Of a stretch of 64,000 nucleotides of DNA, positions 1-12,738 are shown one piece after another (position 1 is the first letter of the stretch; every line of letters begins with the position of its first letter). Position numbers and translations under genes: made by a program. Location: the NCBI RefSeq assembly GCF_014851565.1, contig NZ_JACVAA010000005.1:124001-188000 (forward strand). The letters are read 5' to 3'. The notes beneath the pieces were generated by a model. The model saw nothing but the letters and a program-made list of their open reading frames with translations, ran no database searches and was not told where the DNA came from. Source of the stretch: Pseudomonas sp. PDM15. GTDB taxonomy: Bacteria; Pseudomonadota; Gammaproteobacteria; Pseudomonadales; Pseudomonadaceae.

Positions 1-1301
<1,301 letters not shown>

Positions 1302-1337
1302 GTTTCTTACTCGAATCCTTGGGTCAGTCGGCGGGGC

Positions 1338-2474
1338 TTAGCGGCGCTTGGCCATGGCTTCGATGAAGCGGTCGAACAGCGGGGCGACGTCGTGCGGGCC
1401 CGGGCTGGCTTCCGGGTGACCCTGGAAGCTGAAGGCATCCTTGTCGGTACGCTCGATGCCCTGCAGGGTGCCGTCGAACAGCGACTTGTGAGTGGCGCGC
1501 AGGTTGGCCGGTAGGCTCGGCTCGTCCACGGCGAAACCGTGGTTCTGGCTGGTGATCATCACCACGCCGCTGTCGAGGTCCTGTACCGGGTGGTTGGCAC
1601 CGTGGTGGCCGGTGCCCATCTTCACGGTCTTGGCGCCGGAGGCCAGGGCCAGCAACTGGTGGCCGAGGCAGATGCCGAAGACCGGAATTTCGGTCTGCAG
1701 CACTTCCTTGATCGCAGCGATCGCGTAGTCGCACGGCTCGGGGTCGCCAGGGCCGTTGGAGAGGAACACGCCGTCCGGGTTCAGCGCCAGTACGTCCTTG
1801 GCAGGAGTCTGGGCCGGCACCACGGTCAGGCGGCAGCCGCGCTCGACCAGCATGCGCAGGATGTTGGTCTTGACCCCGTAGTCATAGGCGACCACGTGGT
1901 AAGGCAGCTCGCTGGCGGCGATTTCCGGATGGCTGTCGTCTTTCAGGTTCCACACGCTGGTGCGCCACTCGTAGCGCTCGGTGCAGCTGACCACCTTGGC
2001 CAGGTCCATGCCTTTCAGGCCGGGGAAGCTGCGCGCCAGCTCCAGGGCTTTTTCCTCAGTGGCGTCTGCGCCAGCCAGGATGCAGCCGTTCTGCGAACCC
2101 TTCTCGCGCAGGATGCGGGTCAGGCGACGGGTGTCGACGCCGGCGATGGCGACGGTACCGTTCTCTTTCAGGTACTCGTCCAGCGGCTGCTTGTTGCGCC
2201 AGTTGCTGGAGGTCAGCGGCAGGTCGCGCATGATCAGGCCGGCGGCCCACACACGGTTGGACTCGGCGTCTTCCGGCGTGGTGCCGGTGTTGCCGATGTG
2301 CGGGTAGGTCAGGGTGACAATCTGCTGGGCATAGGAAGGATCGGTGAGGATTTCCTGATAGCCGGTCATGGCGGTGTTGAACACCACCTCACCAATGGTA
2401 TGGCCGTCGGCCCCGATTGCTTCACCGCGGAAAATGCTGCCGTCGGCAAGGGCGAGAATGGCTGGCTTAGTCAA
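1338..2474 (-). CDS. carA: Carbamoyl-phosphate synthase small (glutaminase) subunit, TTG start
   Basis: Glutamine amidotransferase subunit that feeds ammonia to CarB. The class I glutaminase site is plain: [12 protein letters not shown] holds the nucleophile Cys, and the His/Glu pair is in [13 protein letters not shown] near the C-terminus. The N-terminal CPSase domain shows [17 protein letters not shown] and VDTRRLTR. I chose the TTG at 2474 (378 residues, family length) because it is preceded at 5 nt by a strong AAGGGAGG ribosome site. An upstream in-frame GTG at 2504 would put that site inside the gene. A UUG start has, as I recall, been reported for P. aeruginosa carA. The leader upstream holds a terminator-like hairpin and a short ORF, listed separately. 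Confidence 0.96.
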   Translation of the reverse strand: MTKPAILALADGSIFRGEAIGADGHTIGEVVFNTAMTGYQEILTDPSYAQQIVTLTYPHIGNTGTTPEDAESNRVWAAGLIMRDLPLTSSNWRNKQPLDEYLKENGTVAIAGVDTRRLTRILREKGSQNGCILAGADATEEKALELARSFPGLKGMDLAKVVSCTERYEWRTSVWNLKDDSHPEIAASELPYHVVAYDYGVKTNILRMLVERGCRLTVVPAQTPAKDVLALNPDGVFLSNGPGDPEPCDYAIAAIKEVLQTEIPVFGICLGHQLLALASGAKTVKMGTGHHGANHPVQDLDSGVVMITSQNHGFAVDEPSLPANLRATHKSLFDGTLQGIERTDKDAFSFQGHPEASPGPHDVAPLFDRFIEAMAKRR

Positions 2475-2485
2475 GAAGACCTCCC

Positions 2486-2569
2486 TTAGATCTGAAACTT
2501 GCACAAACGCAGGTTGTAAAAAAGCGGGATGACGTATTGACCGTCACCCCGCTTCTTTATCTGATTCAT
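2486..2569 (-). CDS. Possible carA leader peptide ORF (27 codons)
   Basis: A short frame starts at ATG 2569 and ends with TAA at 2486-2488, whose bases run directly into the AAGGGAGG ribosome site of carA. The reading frame passes through the terminator-like hairpin just upstream of carA, the arrangement expected of a translated attenuation leader. A leader peptide has been described for the P. aeruginosa car operon (from memory), but I cannot align the two. No strong ribosome site is visible for this ORF, so translation is uncertain. Confidence 0.3.
   Translation of the reverse strand: MNQIKKRGDGQYVIPLFYNLRLCKFQI
2518..2554 (-). terminator. Factor-independent terminator or attenuator in the carA leader
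   Basis: On the minus-strand RNA, 13 consecutive base pairs (one G-U) form between the copies of 2542-2554 and 2522-2534 around a 7-nt loop. A run of six U (2518-2523) follows. It lies between dapB and carA, so it may end the dapB transcript, attenuate carA, or both. A perfect 7-bp inverted repeat (TTTAGTG, GACA, CACTAAA) lies upstream at 2581-2598. Confidence 0.7.
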
Positions 2570-2580
2570 TCTGCGTTACT

Positions 2581-2598
2581 TTTAGTGGACACACTAAA
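2581..2598. promoter_or_regulatory. Palindrome upstream of the carA leader, possible operator
   Basis: Perfect inverted repeat TTTAGTG-GACA-CACTAAA in the dapB-carA gap, about 110 bp before the carA start. It does not follow the ArgR consensus I know. It could be an operator or a second RNA hairpin of the leader. Confidence 0.3.
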
Positions 2599-2659
2599 GC
2601 GGGAAGCTTACAGGAAAAGCCCTTTTCGGTCCACAGCTTGCATGGACCGTTCAGGCATT

Positions 2660-4604
<1,945 letters not shown>

Positions 4605-4645
4605 ACATCTACACCTTTAAATTCGTCTGCCCCAGACACACCAAC

Positions 4646-4698
4646 GCGGGAGCATGCTCCCGCGCGGCGAATCGCACCCGCCGAAGCCAGGCTTCGGC
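4646..4698. repeat. Pair of palindromic hairpins between dnaK and dnaJ
   Basis: Two hairpins in tandem: GCGGGAGCATGCTCCCGC (4646-4663, perfect palindrome) and CCGAAGC-CAG-GCTTCGG (4681-4697). They resemble the short REP-type palindromes common in pseudomonad intergenic regions. They could stabilise the dnaK message or reduce dnaJ read-through. There is no U-tract, so this is not a clear terminator. Confidence 0.6.
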
Positions 4699-4724
4699 AG
4701 GCTGGAACGGAAGCAAGCCGTAGC

Positions 4725-6641
<1,917 letters not shown>

Positions 6642-6720
6642 GTTCAAATTCTCCGAAACTTTGTCGTTAACCGCGGCCTGTCATGCCCGCCGCGTCAGCT
6701 ATGAATTCGCTTGCTGTAAC

Positions 6721-6748
6721 AGATGGGGTCGAGCCGATGAATTTCAAG
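6721..6748 (-). promoter_or_regulatory. Sigma-32-type heat-shock promoter for dnaK
   Basis: On the minus strand CTTGAAA (6742-6748), a 13-bp spacer, then CCCCATCT (6721-6728). This fits the RpoH consensus CTTGAAA-N13-CCCCATNT. The -35 element overlaps the end of grpE, including its stop codon, so dnaK can be transcribed separately from grpE. Confidence 0.8.
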
Positions 6749-7313
6749 CCTGCTCGTCGATGGAGGGCGGCGGCGCCATTGGCGCCTTGCTCACCACGAC
6801 CATGGCCGGGCGCAGCAGGCGACCGTTGAGCAGGTAGCCCTTCTGGAACACCTTGAGCACGGTGTTCGGCTCGACGTGGGTGCTCTCTTCCATCGCCATG
6901 GCTTGGTGATGCTCGGGATTGAACGGCGCGCCATGCGGATCGACCGCCTCCAGCTGGTAGCGCTTGAGGGTGTCGTGGAACAGCTTGAGGGTCAGCTCCA
7001 TGCCTTCACGCACAGCCCTGATCGCCTCGTCGTTGGGGCTGGACAGCTCCAGGCCACGCTCCAGGCTGTCGACCACCGGCAGCAGGTCGTTGGCGAACTT
7101 TTCCAGAGCGAACTTGTGCGCCTTCTCCACGTCCTGCTCGGCGCGGCGGCGCACATTCTGCAGGTCGGCGGCCACGCGCAGGGAATTGTCCTGGGCGGCG
7201 GCCAGCTGCTCTTCGAGGCTCTGCACACGGGCAGCCAGCTCGTCGCCGACGGCCATCTCGGGCGCCAGCTGCTCTTCCGGGTTCGTCGTATCCAGGGTCT
7301 GTTCGTCTGCCAT
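6744..7313 (-). CDS. grpE: Nucleotide exchange factor GrpE
   Basis: Exchanges ADP for ATP on DnaK. The chosen start ([10 protein letters not shown]) at 7313 has GGAGG 5 nt upstream, giving 189 residues. An acidic, disordered N-terminus is followed by a long coiled coil (residues ~35-95, [16 protein letters not shown] then [35 protein letters not shown] in two stretches). The C-terminal beta domain has the GrpE signature around [24 protein letters not shown]. It is the first gene of the heat-shock series and has its own sigma-32-type promoter. Confidence 0.97.
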   Translation of the reverse strand: MADEQTLDTTNPEEQLAPEMAVGDELAARVQSLEEQLAAAQDNSLRVAADLQNVRRRAEQDVEKAHKFALEKFANDLLPVVDSLERGLELSSPNDEAIRAVREGMELTLKLFHDTLKRYQLEAVDPHGAPFNPEHHQAMAMEESTHVEPNTVLKVFQKGYLLNGRLLRPAMVVVSKAPMAPPPSIDEQA

Positions 7314-7366
7314 TGGTTCCTCCTGTCTATACATCGGCGGGTCATGGCCCGCGCTTCTTGCCGCCT

Positions 7367-7394
7367 ATATGGGGGCCGGTCGCACGGTTTCAAG
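7367..7394 (-). promoter_or_regulatory. Sigma-32-type heat-shock promoter for grpE
   Basis: On the minus strand CTTGAAA (7388-7394), exactly 13 bp, then CCCCATAT (7367-7374). This is essentially the RpoH consensus, about 55 bp before the grpE start. Confidence 0.88.
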
Positions 7395-7420
7395 GGTTAT
7401 TGCCGGGACAAAACAAAACA

Positions 7421-7436
7421 CTGTATAAATAGCCAG
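7421..7436 (+). promoter_or_regulatory. LexA (SOS) box of recN
   Basis: CTGTATAAATAGCCAG fits CTG-N10-CAG and lies 25 bp before the recN ATG. recN is a classic LexA-regulated gene, so the site and context support each other. Confidence 0.82.
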
Positions 7437-7460
7437 CACAAACTTTTGGGAGCGCTCTCC

Positions 7461-9134
7461 ATGCTGGTGCACCTGTCCGTTCACAACTACGCCATCGTCG
7501 AACACCTGGATCTGGAGCTGGAACGCGGCATGTCCGTGATCACCGGCGAAACCGGCGCCGGCAAATCGATCATGCTCGACGCCCTTGGCCTGGCTCTCGG
7601 TGATCGCGCCGACAGCGGCGTGGTCCGCCCTGGCGCCGACAAGGTGGACATCCTCGCCAGCTTCGACCTGGAGGACATCGCCGAGGCCCGCGCCTGGCTC
7701 GCCGAGCGTGACCTGGACAACGACGGCCCGTGCATCCTGCGCCGCGTCATTACCAGCGAAGGCCGCTCGCGCGGCTACATCAACGGCGCGCCCTGCCCGC
7801 TCGGCGACCTCAAGGCCCTCGGCGAGCTGCTGATCGACATCCACAGCCAGCACGAGCACCAGTCGCTGCTCAAGCCCGACACCCATCGCCGCCTGCTCGA
7901 CGAATACGCCGGCAGCCAGGAGCTGGCGCGCCAGGTTCACCTTGCCGCCCAGCGCTGGCGCCAGACCCGCCAGGAACTGCAGCGCCTGTCGTCGACCGGC
8001 GACGAGCAGCGCGCCCGCCACCAGTTGCTCAGCTACCAGCTGGAAGAACTGGAGAACCTGGGCCTGGGTGACAACGAGCTGGAACGGCTGGAGCAGGAGC
8101 ACAAGACCCTGAGCAGCGCCGAACAGCTGCTCGGCGCATGCCGCCAGGTGCTCGACCTGTGCAGCGAGAGCGACGCCGGCAACGTGCTGTCCGCCCTCAC
8201 CGCCAGCCTCAACCGCCTTACCGCCTTCAGTAGCCAGCCCGGCGCCCTGGGCGAAGCGACCAACCTGCTGGCCAGTGCGCAGATCCAGGTCGAGGAAGCG
8301 GTCGGCGAGCTGAATCGCTTCCTCGACCATTTCGACGCTGACCCGCAGCGCCAGCAGTTGCTGGAAGAGCGCCTGGACGCCATCTACAGCCTGGCGCGCA
8401 AGCATCGGGTGCAACCCTTCGAGTTGGCCGAGCTGCAGCAGAGCCTGCTGGAAGAGCTGGAAAGCCTCAACGCCGATGACGAGGCGGTGGAGCGCCTGGG
8501 CGAGGAGCTGGCCGCCTACGCCCGTCACTATCAGGAGAAAGCCGCCGAACTGAGCGCCCTGCGCCAGCAGGCCGCCAGTCGCCTGGCCGAAGCCGTGCAG
8601 GTTGAGATGCAGACCCTCGGCATGCCCGGCGGTCGCTTCAGCATCGAACTGCAGGCCGGCAGTGCCGAAGAGCCGCAACCCCATGGCCTGGAACAGGTGG
8701 AATTCCTGGTCAGCGCCAACCCGGGCCAGCCACTGAAATCCTTGGCCAAGGTCGCCTCGGGCGGCGAGCTGTCGCGTATCAGCCTGGCCATCCAGGTGAT
8801 CACCGCGCAGACCTCGCGGGTACCGACCCTGGTGTTCGACGAAGTGGACGTCGGCATCGGCGGCCCCACCGCTGAAGTGGTCGGTCAGCTGCTACGCCGC
8901 CTGGGCGAGCGCGGCCAGGTTCTGACCGTCACCCACCTGCCGCAAGTCGCAGCCCAGGGCCACCATCATCTGTTCGTGCACAAGCAGCGCGACAGCGCCG
9001 AGACCCGCACCGCCGTGGCCAATCTGGATACCGCGCAGCGCGTCGAAGAGGTGGCGCGCATGCTCGGCGGCGTCGACCTCACCGAGGAATCCCTGCAGCA
9101 CGCACGCAAGATGGTCACCAGCGCCCAGAGCTGA
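7461..9134 (+). CDS. recN: DNA repair protein RecN (SMC-like ATPase)
   Basis: SMC-like ATPase acting in recombinational repair of double-strand breaks. The protein of 557 residues starts MLVHLSVHNYAIVEHLDLEL, with Walker A GETGAGKS near residue 35. The coiled-coil middle (residues ~150-350) is rich in Leu, Glu and Gln. The C-terminal half of the ATPase shows the signature ASGGELSRISLA and Walker B VFDEVDVGIGG. A longer in-frame upstream extension would run back through grpE and is not credible. It is transcribed divergently from grpE, with a LexA box in the gap. Confidence 0.97.
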   Translation: MLVHLSVHNYAIVEHLDLELERGMSVITGETGAGKSIMLDALGLALGDRADSGVVRPGADKVDILASFDLEDIAEARAWLAERDLDNDGPCILRRVITSEGRSRGYINGAPCPLGDLKALGELLIDIHSQHEHQSLLKPDTHRRLLDEYAGSQELARQVHLAAQRWRQTRQELQRLSSTGDEQRARHQLLSYQLEELENLGLGDNELERLEQEHKTLSSAEQLLGACRQVLDLCSESDAGNVLSALTASLNRLTAFSSQPGALGEATNLLASAQIQVEEAVGELNRFLDHFDADPQRQQLLEERLDAIYSLARKHRVQPFELAELQQSLLEELESLNADDEAVERLGEELAAYARHYQEKAAELSALRQQAASRLAEAVQVEMQTLGMPGGRFSIELQAGSAEEPQPHGLEQVEFLVSANPGQPLKSLAKVASGGELSRISLAIQVITAQTSRVPTLVFDEVDVGIGGPTAEVVGQLLRRLGERGQVLTVTHLPQVAAQGHHHLFVHKQRDSAETRTAVANLDTAQRVEEVARMLGGVDLTEESLQHARKMVTSAQS

Positions 9135-9152
9135 CACCAAAAGCCGCCCATG

Positions 9153-9179
9153 AAAAAGGCGCCCCGCGGAGCGCCTTTT
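9153..9179. terminator. Bidirectional terminator between recN and fur
   Basis: A-run, then GGCGC (9158-9162), an 8-nt loop, GCGCC (9171-9175) and a T-run. It can end both the rightward recN and leftward fur transcripts. Confidence 0.75.
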
Positions 9180-9201
9180 CTCTATCCAGTACAGGCTGCG
9201 C

Positions 9202-9612
9202 TTACTTCTTCTTGCGCACGTACAGCACCAGATTGTGATCGACCAACTCGAAGCCATGCTGCTTGACGATCTCTTTCTGCAGCTTCTCGATCTCCGGATC
9301 GAAGAACTCGATCACTTCGCCGCTATCCACGCAGACCATGTGGTCGTGGTGCCCGCCGTCGGCCAACTCGAACACGGCATGGCCGCCATCGAAGTTGTGG
9401 CGCTCGACCAGGCCGGCGGCCTCGAACTGGGTCAGCACGCGGTAGACGGTGGCCAGGCCTACATCTTCGCCGGCCTCCATCAGAGCCTTGTATACGTCTT
9501 CCGCACTCATGTGGCGCTGGCCGGAAGTGGCCGAGTCGAGCATCTGCAGAATCTTCACGCGCGGCAGGGTGACCTTGAGGCCAGCCTTACGCAGTTCGTT
9601 GTTTTCAACCAT
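9202..9612 (-). CDS. fur: Ferric uptake regulator Fur
   Basis: Iron-dependent repressor of siderophore and iron uptake genes. At 136 residues it is family length. It has an N-terminal winged helix (LRKAGLKVTLPRVKILQML, then HMSAEDVYKAL and VGLATVYRVLTQFEAAGLV). The metal-binding cluster is GGHHDHMVCVDSGEVIEF. It ends VRKKK. It is divergent from bamE across a 97-bp gap, an arrangement I recall from other pseudomonads (fur-omlA). Confidence 0.98.
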   Translation of the reverse strand: MVENNELRKAGLKVTLPRVKILQMLDSATSGQRHMSAEDVYKALMEAGEDVGLATVYRVLTQFEAAGLVERHNFDGGHAVFELADGGHHDHMVCVDSGEVIEFFDPEIEKLQKEIVKQHGFELVDHNLVLYVRKKK

Positions 9613-9709
9613 GGTCAGCTTTCTCGTGGTTGCTGCTTCGCAGCTCCCGTTAATGCGGGTATGATCGGGGTTTAATTTGCCCAGCCAAGATAGTGGAAGT
9701 CACCCACCG

Positions 9710-10225
9710 ATGCAAAACACCAAGCTCTTGCTGCCCAGCCTCACCCTCGTGGGTCTGTTCGCGCTCGCCGGCTGTTCGTTTCCCGGGGTCTACAAAATCG
9801 ACATCCAGCAGGGCAATGTCGTTACACAGGACATGATAGACCAGTTGAAGCCCGGAATGACCCAGCGCCAAGTGCGGTTTATCATGGGCAACCCGCTGAT
9901 CACCGATACCTTCCACGCCAAGCGCTGGGACTATCTGTACAGCATTCAACCGGGTGGTCGTCAGCGTTACCAGGAACGCATCAGCCTGATGTTCGACGGC
10001 AGCGATCAACTGATCGGCCTGGCCGGTGACTTCATGCCGGGCGTCAGCCGCGACCAGGAAATCCTCGGCGAAGGCAGTGACACCAGCATCAACCAGCAGC
10101 CTCAGCAGCAGACCGAAGAACCGGCCAAGCCGGGCTCCCTGCTGGAGCAGATCCAGGACGAAGTGGACGCCGCCGAGCCGATCCCGGTGCCGATCCCGGA
10201 GCCGCTGGACCCGCAGCCGCAGTAA
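9710..10225 (+). CDS. bamE: Outer membrane assembly lipoprotein BamE (OmlA)
   Basis: Lipoprotein of the BAM outer-membrane assembly complex. From ATG 9710 ([17 protein letters not shown]) there is a signal peptide ending in the lipobox LAGC, so Cys ~24 is lipidated. The BamE core is clear: [27 protein letters not shown], then WDYLYSI. The C-terminal tail (residues ~125-171) is longer than in E. coli, rich in Gln, Glu and Pro, and probably unstructured, as is common in pseudomonads. An intrinsic terminator follows at once. Confidence 0.95.
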   Translation: MQNTKLLLPSLTLVGLFALAGCSFPGVYKIDIQQGNVVTQDMIDQLKPGMTQRQVRFIMGNPLITDTFHAKRWDYLYSIQPGGRQRYQERISLMFDGSDQLIGLAGDFMPGVSRDQEILGEGSDTSINQQPQQQTEEPAKPGSLLEQIQDEVDAAEPIPVPIPEPLDPQPQ

Positions 10226-10236
10226 TCCGCCACAAC

Positions 10237-10265
10237 GAAAAAGCCCGGCCAATGCCGGGCTTTTT
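10237..10265. terminator. Terminator after bamE (bidirectional)
   Basis: GAAAAAGCCCGGC-CAAT-GCCGGGCTTTTTC hairpin flanked by A and T runs. It serves bamE and probably also rnfH from the opposite strand. Confidence 0.85.
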
Positions 10266-10284
10266 CATGGCCGCTGGAAAGCAC

Positions 10285-10590
10285 TCAGTCGCCTTGCTGC
10301 GCCGCCCTGGCTCGCGCCGCACGCGCCTTGCGCACTTCCTTGGGATCAGCCAACAGAGGCCGGTAGATCTCGACCCGCTCACCCGCTTCCAGCACCCGCT
10401 CCTCCGGCTTGGCCACCAGCTTGCCAAAGATGCCCAGCACAGCGGCGTTCAGATCGAGACCAGGAAAGTGCGCCTGCATGCCCGAGCGCAGCGCCGCCTC
10501 GCGCACGGTGGTGCCGGCCGGCACGCTCAGGTGCAGCAGGCGCTGCTCGCCTTCGAGGGCGTACACCACCTCGATGTCGATCTCAGCCAT
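10285..10590 (-). CDS. rnfH: RnfH family protein (UPF0125)
   Basis: Small ubiquitin-fold protein of unknown biochemical role, genetically paired with RatA. The start [16 protein letters not shown] at 10590 gives 101 residues. The beta-grasp pattern [19 protein letters not shown] and the conserved VGIFGK-like segment ([29 protein letters not shown]) mark the family. The C-terminus is basic and Ala-rich ([11 protein letters not shown]). It overlaps ratA by 8 bp, implying translational coupling. Confidence 0.9.
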   Translation of the reverse strand: MAEIDIEVVYALEGEQRLLHLSVPAGTTVREAALRSGMQAHFPGLDLNAAVLGIFGKLVAKPEERVLEAGERVEIYRPLLADPKEVRKARAARARAAQQGD

Positions 10591-11017
10591 AGAGCTGCTT
10601 GGCCCGCTGGCAGAAGGCATCGACCATGGTGTTGGCCGCCTGGGTGAACAGCGGACCGAGCGTCGCCTTGACCAGCGGCCCGGCGTAATCGAAGGTCATG
10701 TCCAGGCTGATCTTGCAGGCCTTGTCGCCGAGCGCCTTGAACTCCCACACACCGTGCAGCTTGGAGAATGGACCGTTCACCAGCTGCATGTCCATGGACT
10801 TGCCCGGCACCAGGCGGTTGCGCGTGGTGAACTGCTGGCTGATGCCACCCTTGGCCACCGTCAGGGTCGCGCGCATCTCGCTCTCGCTGGATTCCAGCAC
10901 CTCGGATGCCGCGCACCAGGGCAGGAATTGCGGATAGCTGGCCACATCGTTGACCAGGTCATAGAGGGCCTGCGCCGGATAGGGCAACAGGGCCGAGCGT
11001 TGGATACGGGTAGTCAT
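10583..11017 (-). CDS. ratA: RatA-type SRPBCC/START-fold protein
   Basis: Member of the RatA/Coq10 family (SRPBCC fold). E. coli RatA was described as blocking 70S ribosome association, while the eukaryotic relatives bind ubiquinone; which role applies here is not shown. The 144 residues start [35 protein letters not shown], the family's N-terminal signature. Conserved segments [14 protein letters not shown] and [12 protein letters not shown] follow. It forms a two-gene unit with rnfH, divergent from smpB. Confidence 0.9.
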   Translation of the reverse strand: MTTRIQRSALLPYPAQALYDLVNDVASYPQFLPWCAASEVLESSESEMRATLTVAKGGISQQFTTRNRLVPGKSMDMQLVNGPFSKLHGVWEFKALGDKACKISLDMTFDYAGPLVKATLGPLFTQAANTMVDAFCQRAKQLYG

Positions 11018-11131
11018 CAGCCTTTTGTTCCTGAACTGCCGCGCCAGCCTGCCAGCGCCACGGAGCGCGCATTGTGCGGAATTGGACCACCCCTCTCAAG
11101 CACACCTGTCGCCAGGGGCGCATCGACTCCC

Positions 11132-11137
11132 TATAAT
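11132..11137 (+). promoter_or_regulatory. -10 element of smpB promoter
   Basis: A perfect TATAAT ends 9 bp before the smpB ATG. Transcription would begin within about 0-3 nt of the start codon, so the message may be leaderless. No good -35 box is seen at the expected distance. Confidence 0.5.
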
Positions 11138-11146
11138 GCGCGCCCT

Positions 11147-11629
11147 ATGGCCAAGCAGAAGAAACACCCCACCGGGACCATCGCGCTGAACAAAAAGGCG
11201 CTGCACGACTACTTCATCGAACACAAGTTCGAGGCCGGCCTGGTCCTGTCCGGCTGGGAAGTGAAGAGCCTGCGCGCCGGCAAGGCGCAGCTGGTAGACA
11301 GCTATATCCTGCTCAAGGATGACGAAGCCTGGCTCATGGGTTGCCACATCACCCCGCTGAAGACCGCCAGCACCCACGTCATCGCCGACCCTATCCGCAC
11401 CCGCAAGCTGCTGCTGAACAAGCGCGAGCTGGACAAGTTGTTCGGCTCGGTACAGCAGAAGGGCTATACCTGTGTGGCCCTGTCGATCTACTGGAAGGCC
11501 CACCTGATCAAGTGCGAGATCGCACTGGCCAAGGGCAAAAAGGACTTCGACAAGCGCCACACCGAGAAAGAGCGCGACGCCGATCGCGAGGTCCAGCGCG
11601 CCATGCGCAGCAAGGGCAAGGACGAATAA
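11147..11629 (+). CDS. smpB: SsrA-binding protein SmpB
   Basis: Partner of tmRNA in rescue of stalled ribosomes; ssrA itself lies about 11 kb downstream. It has 160 residues, starting [24 protein letters not shown]. The oligonucleotide-binding fold shows [23 protein letters not shown] and CHITPL. The basic C-terminal tail ([16 protein letters not shown]) inserts in the ribosome in characterised homologues. There is no Shine-Dalgarno sequence between the TATAAT and the ATG. Confidence 0.98.
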   Translation: MAKQKKHPTGTIALNKKALHDYFIEHKFEAGLVLSGWEVKSLRAGKAQLVDSYILLKDDEAWLMGCHITPLKTASTHVIADPIRTRKLLLNKRELDKLFGSVQQKGYTCVALSIYWKAHLIKCEIALAKGKKDFDKRHTEKERDADREVQRAMRSKGKDE

Positions 11630-11632
11630 GAC

Positions 11633-11660
11633 AAAGGGCGGATCATCCGCCCTTTTCTTT
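11633..11660. terminator. Bidirectional terminator between smpB and lldR
   Basis: AAAGGGCGGAT-CATCCGCCCTTT hairpin followed by TCTTTT on the plus strand and preceded by A residues that give a U-run on the minus strand. Confidence 0.85.
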
Positions 11661-12427
11661 TACAGTCCCTGGCGGCGCTGCGCCCGCTCCAGCCGCCGGG
11701 CCTCCTGCTGGGCCTCGGTCAGCACCTCCTGCACATACTGGATATGCAGATTCGACAGCTGCCGAGCCTCCTCGGCACGCCGCTCGATGATCGCCTCGAA
11801 CAGCGCCTGATGCTGGGCGCGCAGCTGGTCACGCGTCTCGCTGCGCTGCAGGTACATGCCGCCGATATTGGTCACCACGTTGTGCCTGAGCAGATCGAAC
11901 AGGCCGCGAATGGTGTGCAGCAGCACGGCGTTGTGGCTGGCCTCGGCGATGGCCAGGTGGAAGCGCGCATCGGCCGCGCCTTCCTCCGCCCGGCTGGCCT
12001 TGCTGTCCGGCGCATAGCAGCGCTGCAGCTCGTCGAAGGCGGCCTGCAGACGCTCGTGGTCGACCGGCGTGGCGCGCTGCGCCGCGTAGAAGGCGCAGGA
12101 GCCCTCCAGCGTATGGCGGAACTCCAGCAGATCGCGCTGCGCATCGGGGTTGCTTTCCAGCAGGTGCAGCAGCGGATCGCTGAAGGTCGAGCCCAGCTCG
12201 GCCGCCACGTAGTTGCCGCCACCCTGGCGACTGACCAGCAGCCCCTTGGCCACCAGCTTCTGGATCGCCTCGCGCAGCGACGGGCGCGACACGCCGAACT
12301 GCTCGGCCAGCGCGCGCTCCGCCGGTAGCCGCTCTCCAGCCTTCAGCGTGCCCTCGAGAATCATCGACTCGAGCTGACTGACGATGTCGTCCGACAGGCG
12401 GCGCTGCCGCACCTGACCGAATGTCAT
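11660..12427 (-). CDS. lldR: Lactate-responsive GntR/FadR-family regulator LldR
   Basis: Repressor of the lactate operon transcribed divergently from it. The start MTFGQVRQRRLSDDIVSQLESMIL at 12427 matches the usual beginning of LldR; six more upstream codons are possible. The winged helix is residues ~10-75 (ERLPAERALAEQFGVSRPSLREAIQKLVAKGLL). The FCD ligand-binding domain occupies ~100-230 with the metal/ligand His residues of the family (for example FHLAIAEASHN). A perfect operator-like palindrome lies in the intergenic gap at 12621-12637. Confidence 0.93.
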   Translation of the reverse strand: MTFGQVRQRRLSDDIVSQLESMILEGTLKAGERLPAERALAEQFGVSRPSLREAIQKLVAKGLLVSRQGGGNYVAAELGSTFSDPLLHLLESNPDAQRDLLEFRHTLEGSCAFYAAQRATPVDHERLQAAFDELQRCYAPDSKASRAEEGAADARFHLAIAEASHNAVLLHTIRGLFDLLRHNVVTNIGGMYLQRSETRDQLRAQHQALFEAIIERRAEEARQLSNLHIQYVQEVLTEAQQEARRLERAQRRQGL

Positions 12428-12620
12428 ACCACTTTCCACCCTCATTCCCTATCGCCCGGCAACCGTCTGGCCCGCCATTCGCGACTTGTGCCGGGCAGCC
12501 TAACCAGCCCTGCCAGCAGCAGCAAGCAGCTGCAAGCGGTGAGCCGGTTCGACCAAAGTCGCAGACGGACAAATTGACACACCAAGAGCCGGGCTTTTAC
12601 CCTGAGCGCCTGGCTTTGTA

Positions 12621-12637
12621 AATTGGTATGACCAATT
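12621..12637. promoter_or_regulatory. Predicted LldR operator
   Basis: AATTGGTATGACCAATT is a perfect palindrome (7-bp arms, 3-bp centre) in the lldR-lldP gap. It matches the TTGGT-N3-ACCAA pattern of PdhR/LldR-type FadR regulators. Confidence 0.82.
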
Positions 12638-12738
12638 ATCTTAAGTCATCGCGTCGCTCGATCTGCCGCCGCCAGGCCAGAAGCCTGTCGATCACCGAGC
12701 GCAAGGCACCTCCAAAAACAATTAGGGAGCCACCCGCA

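Noticed and set aside
10409..11146. Long in-frame N-terminal extension of smpB
   Set aside because: It would read antisense through rnfH and ratA; SmpB length and family start fit the ATG at 11147.
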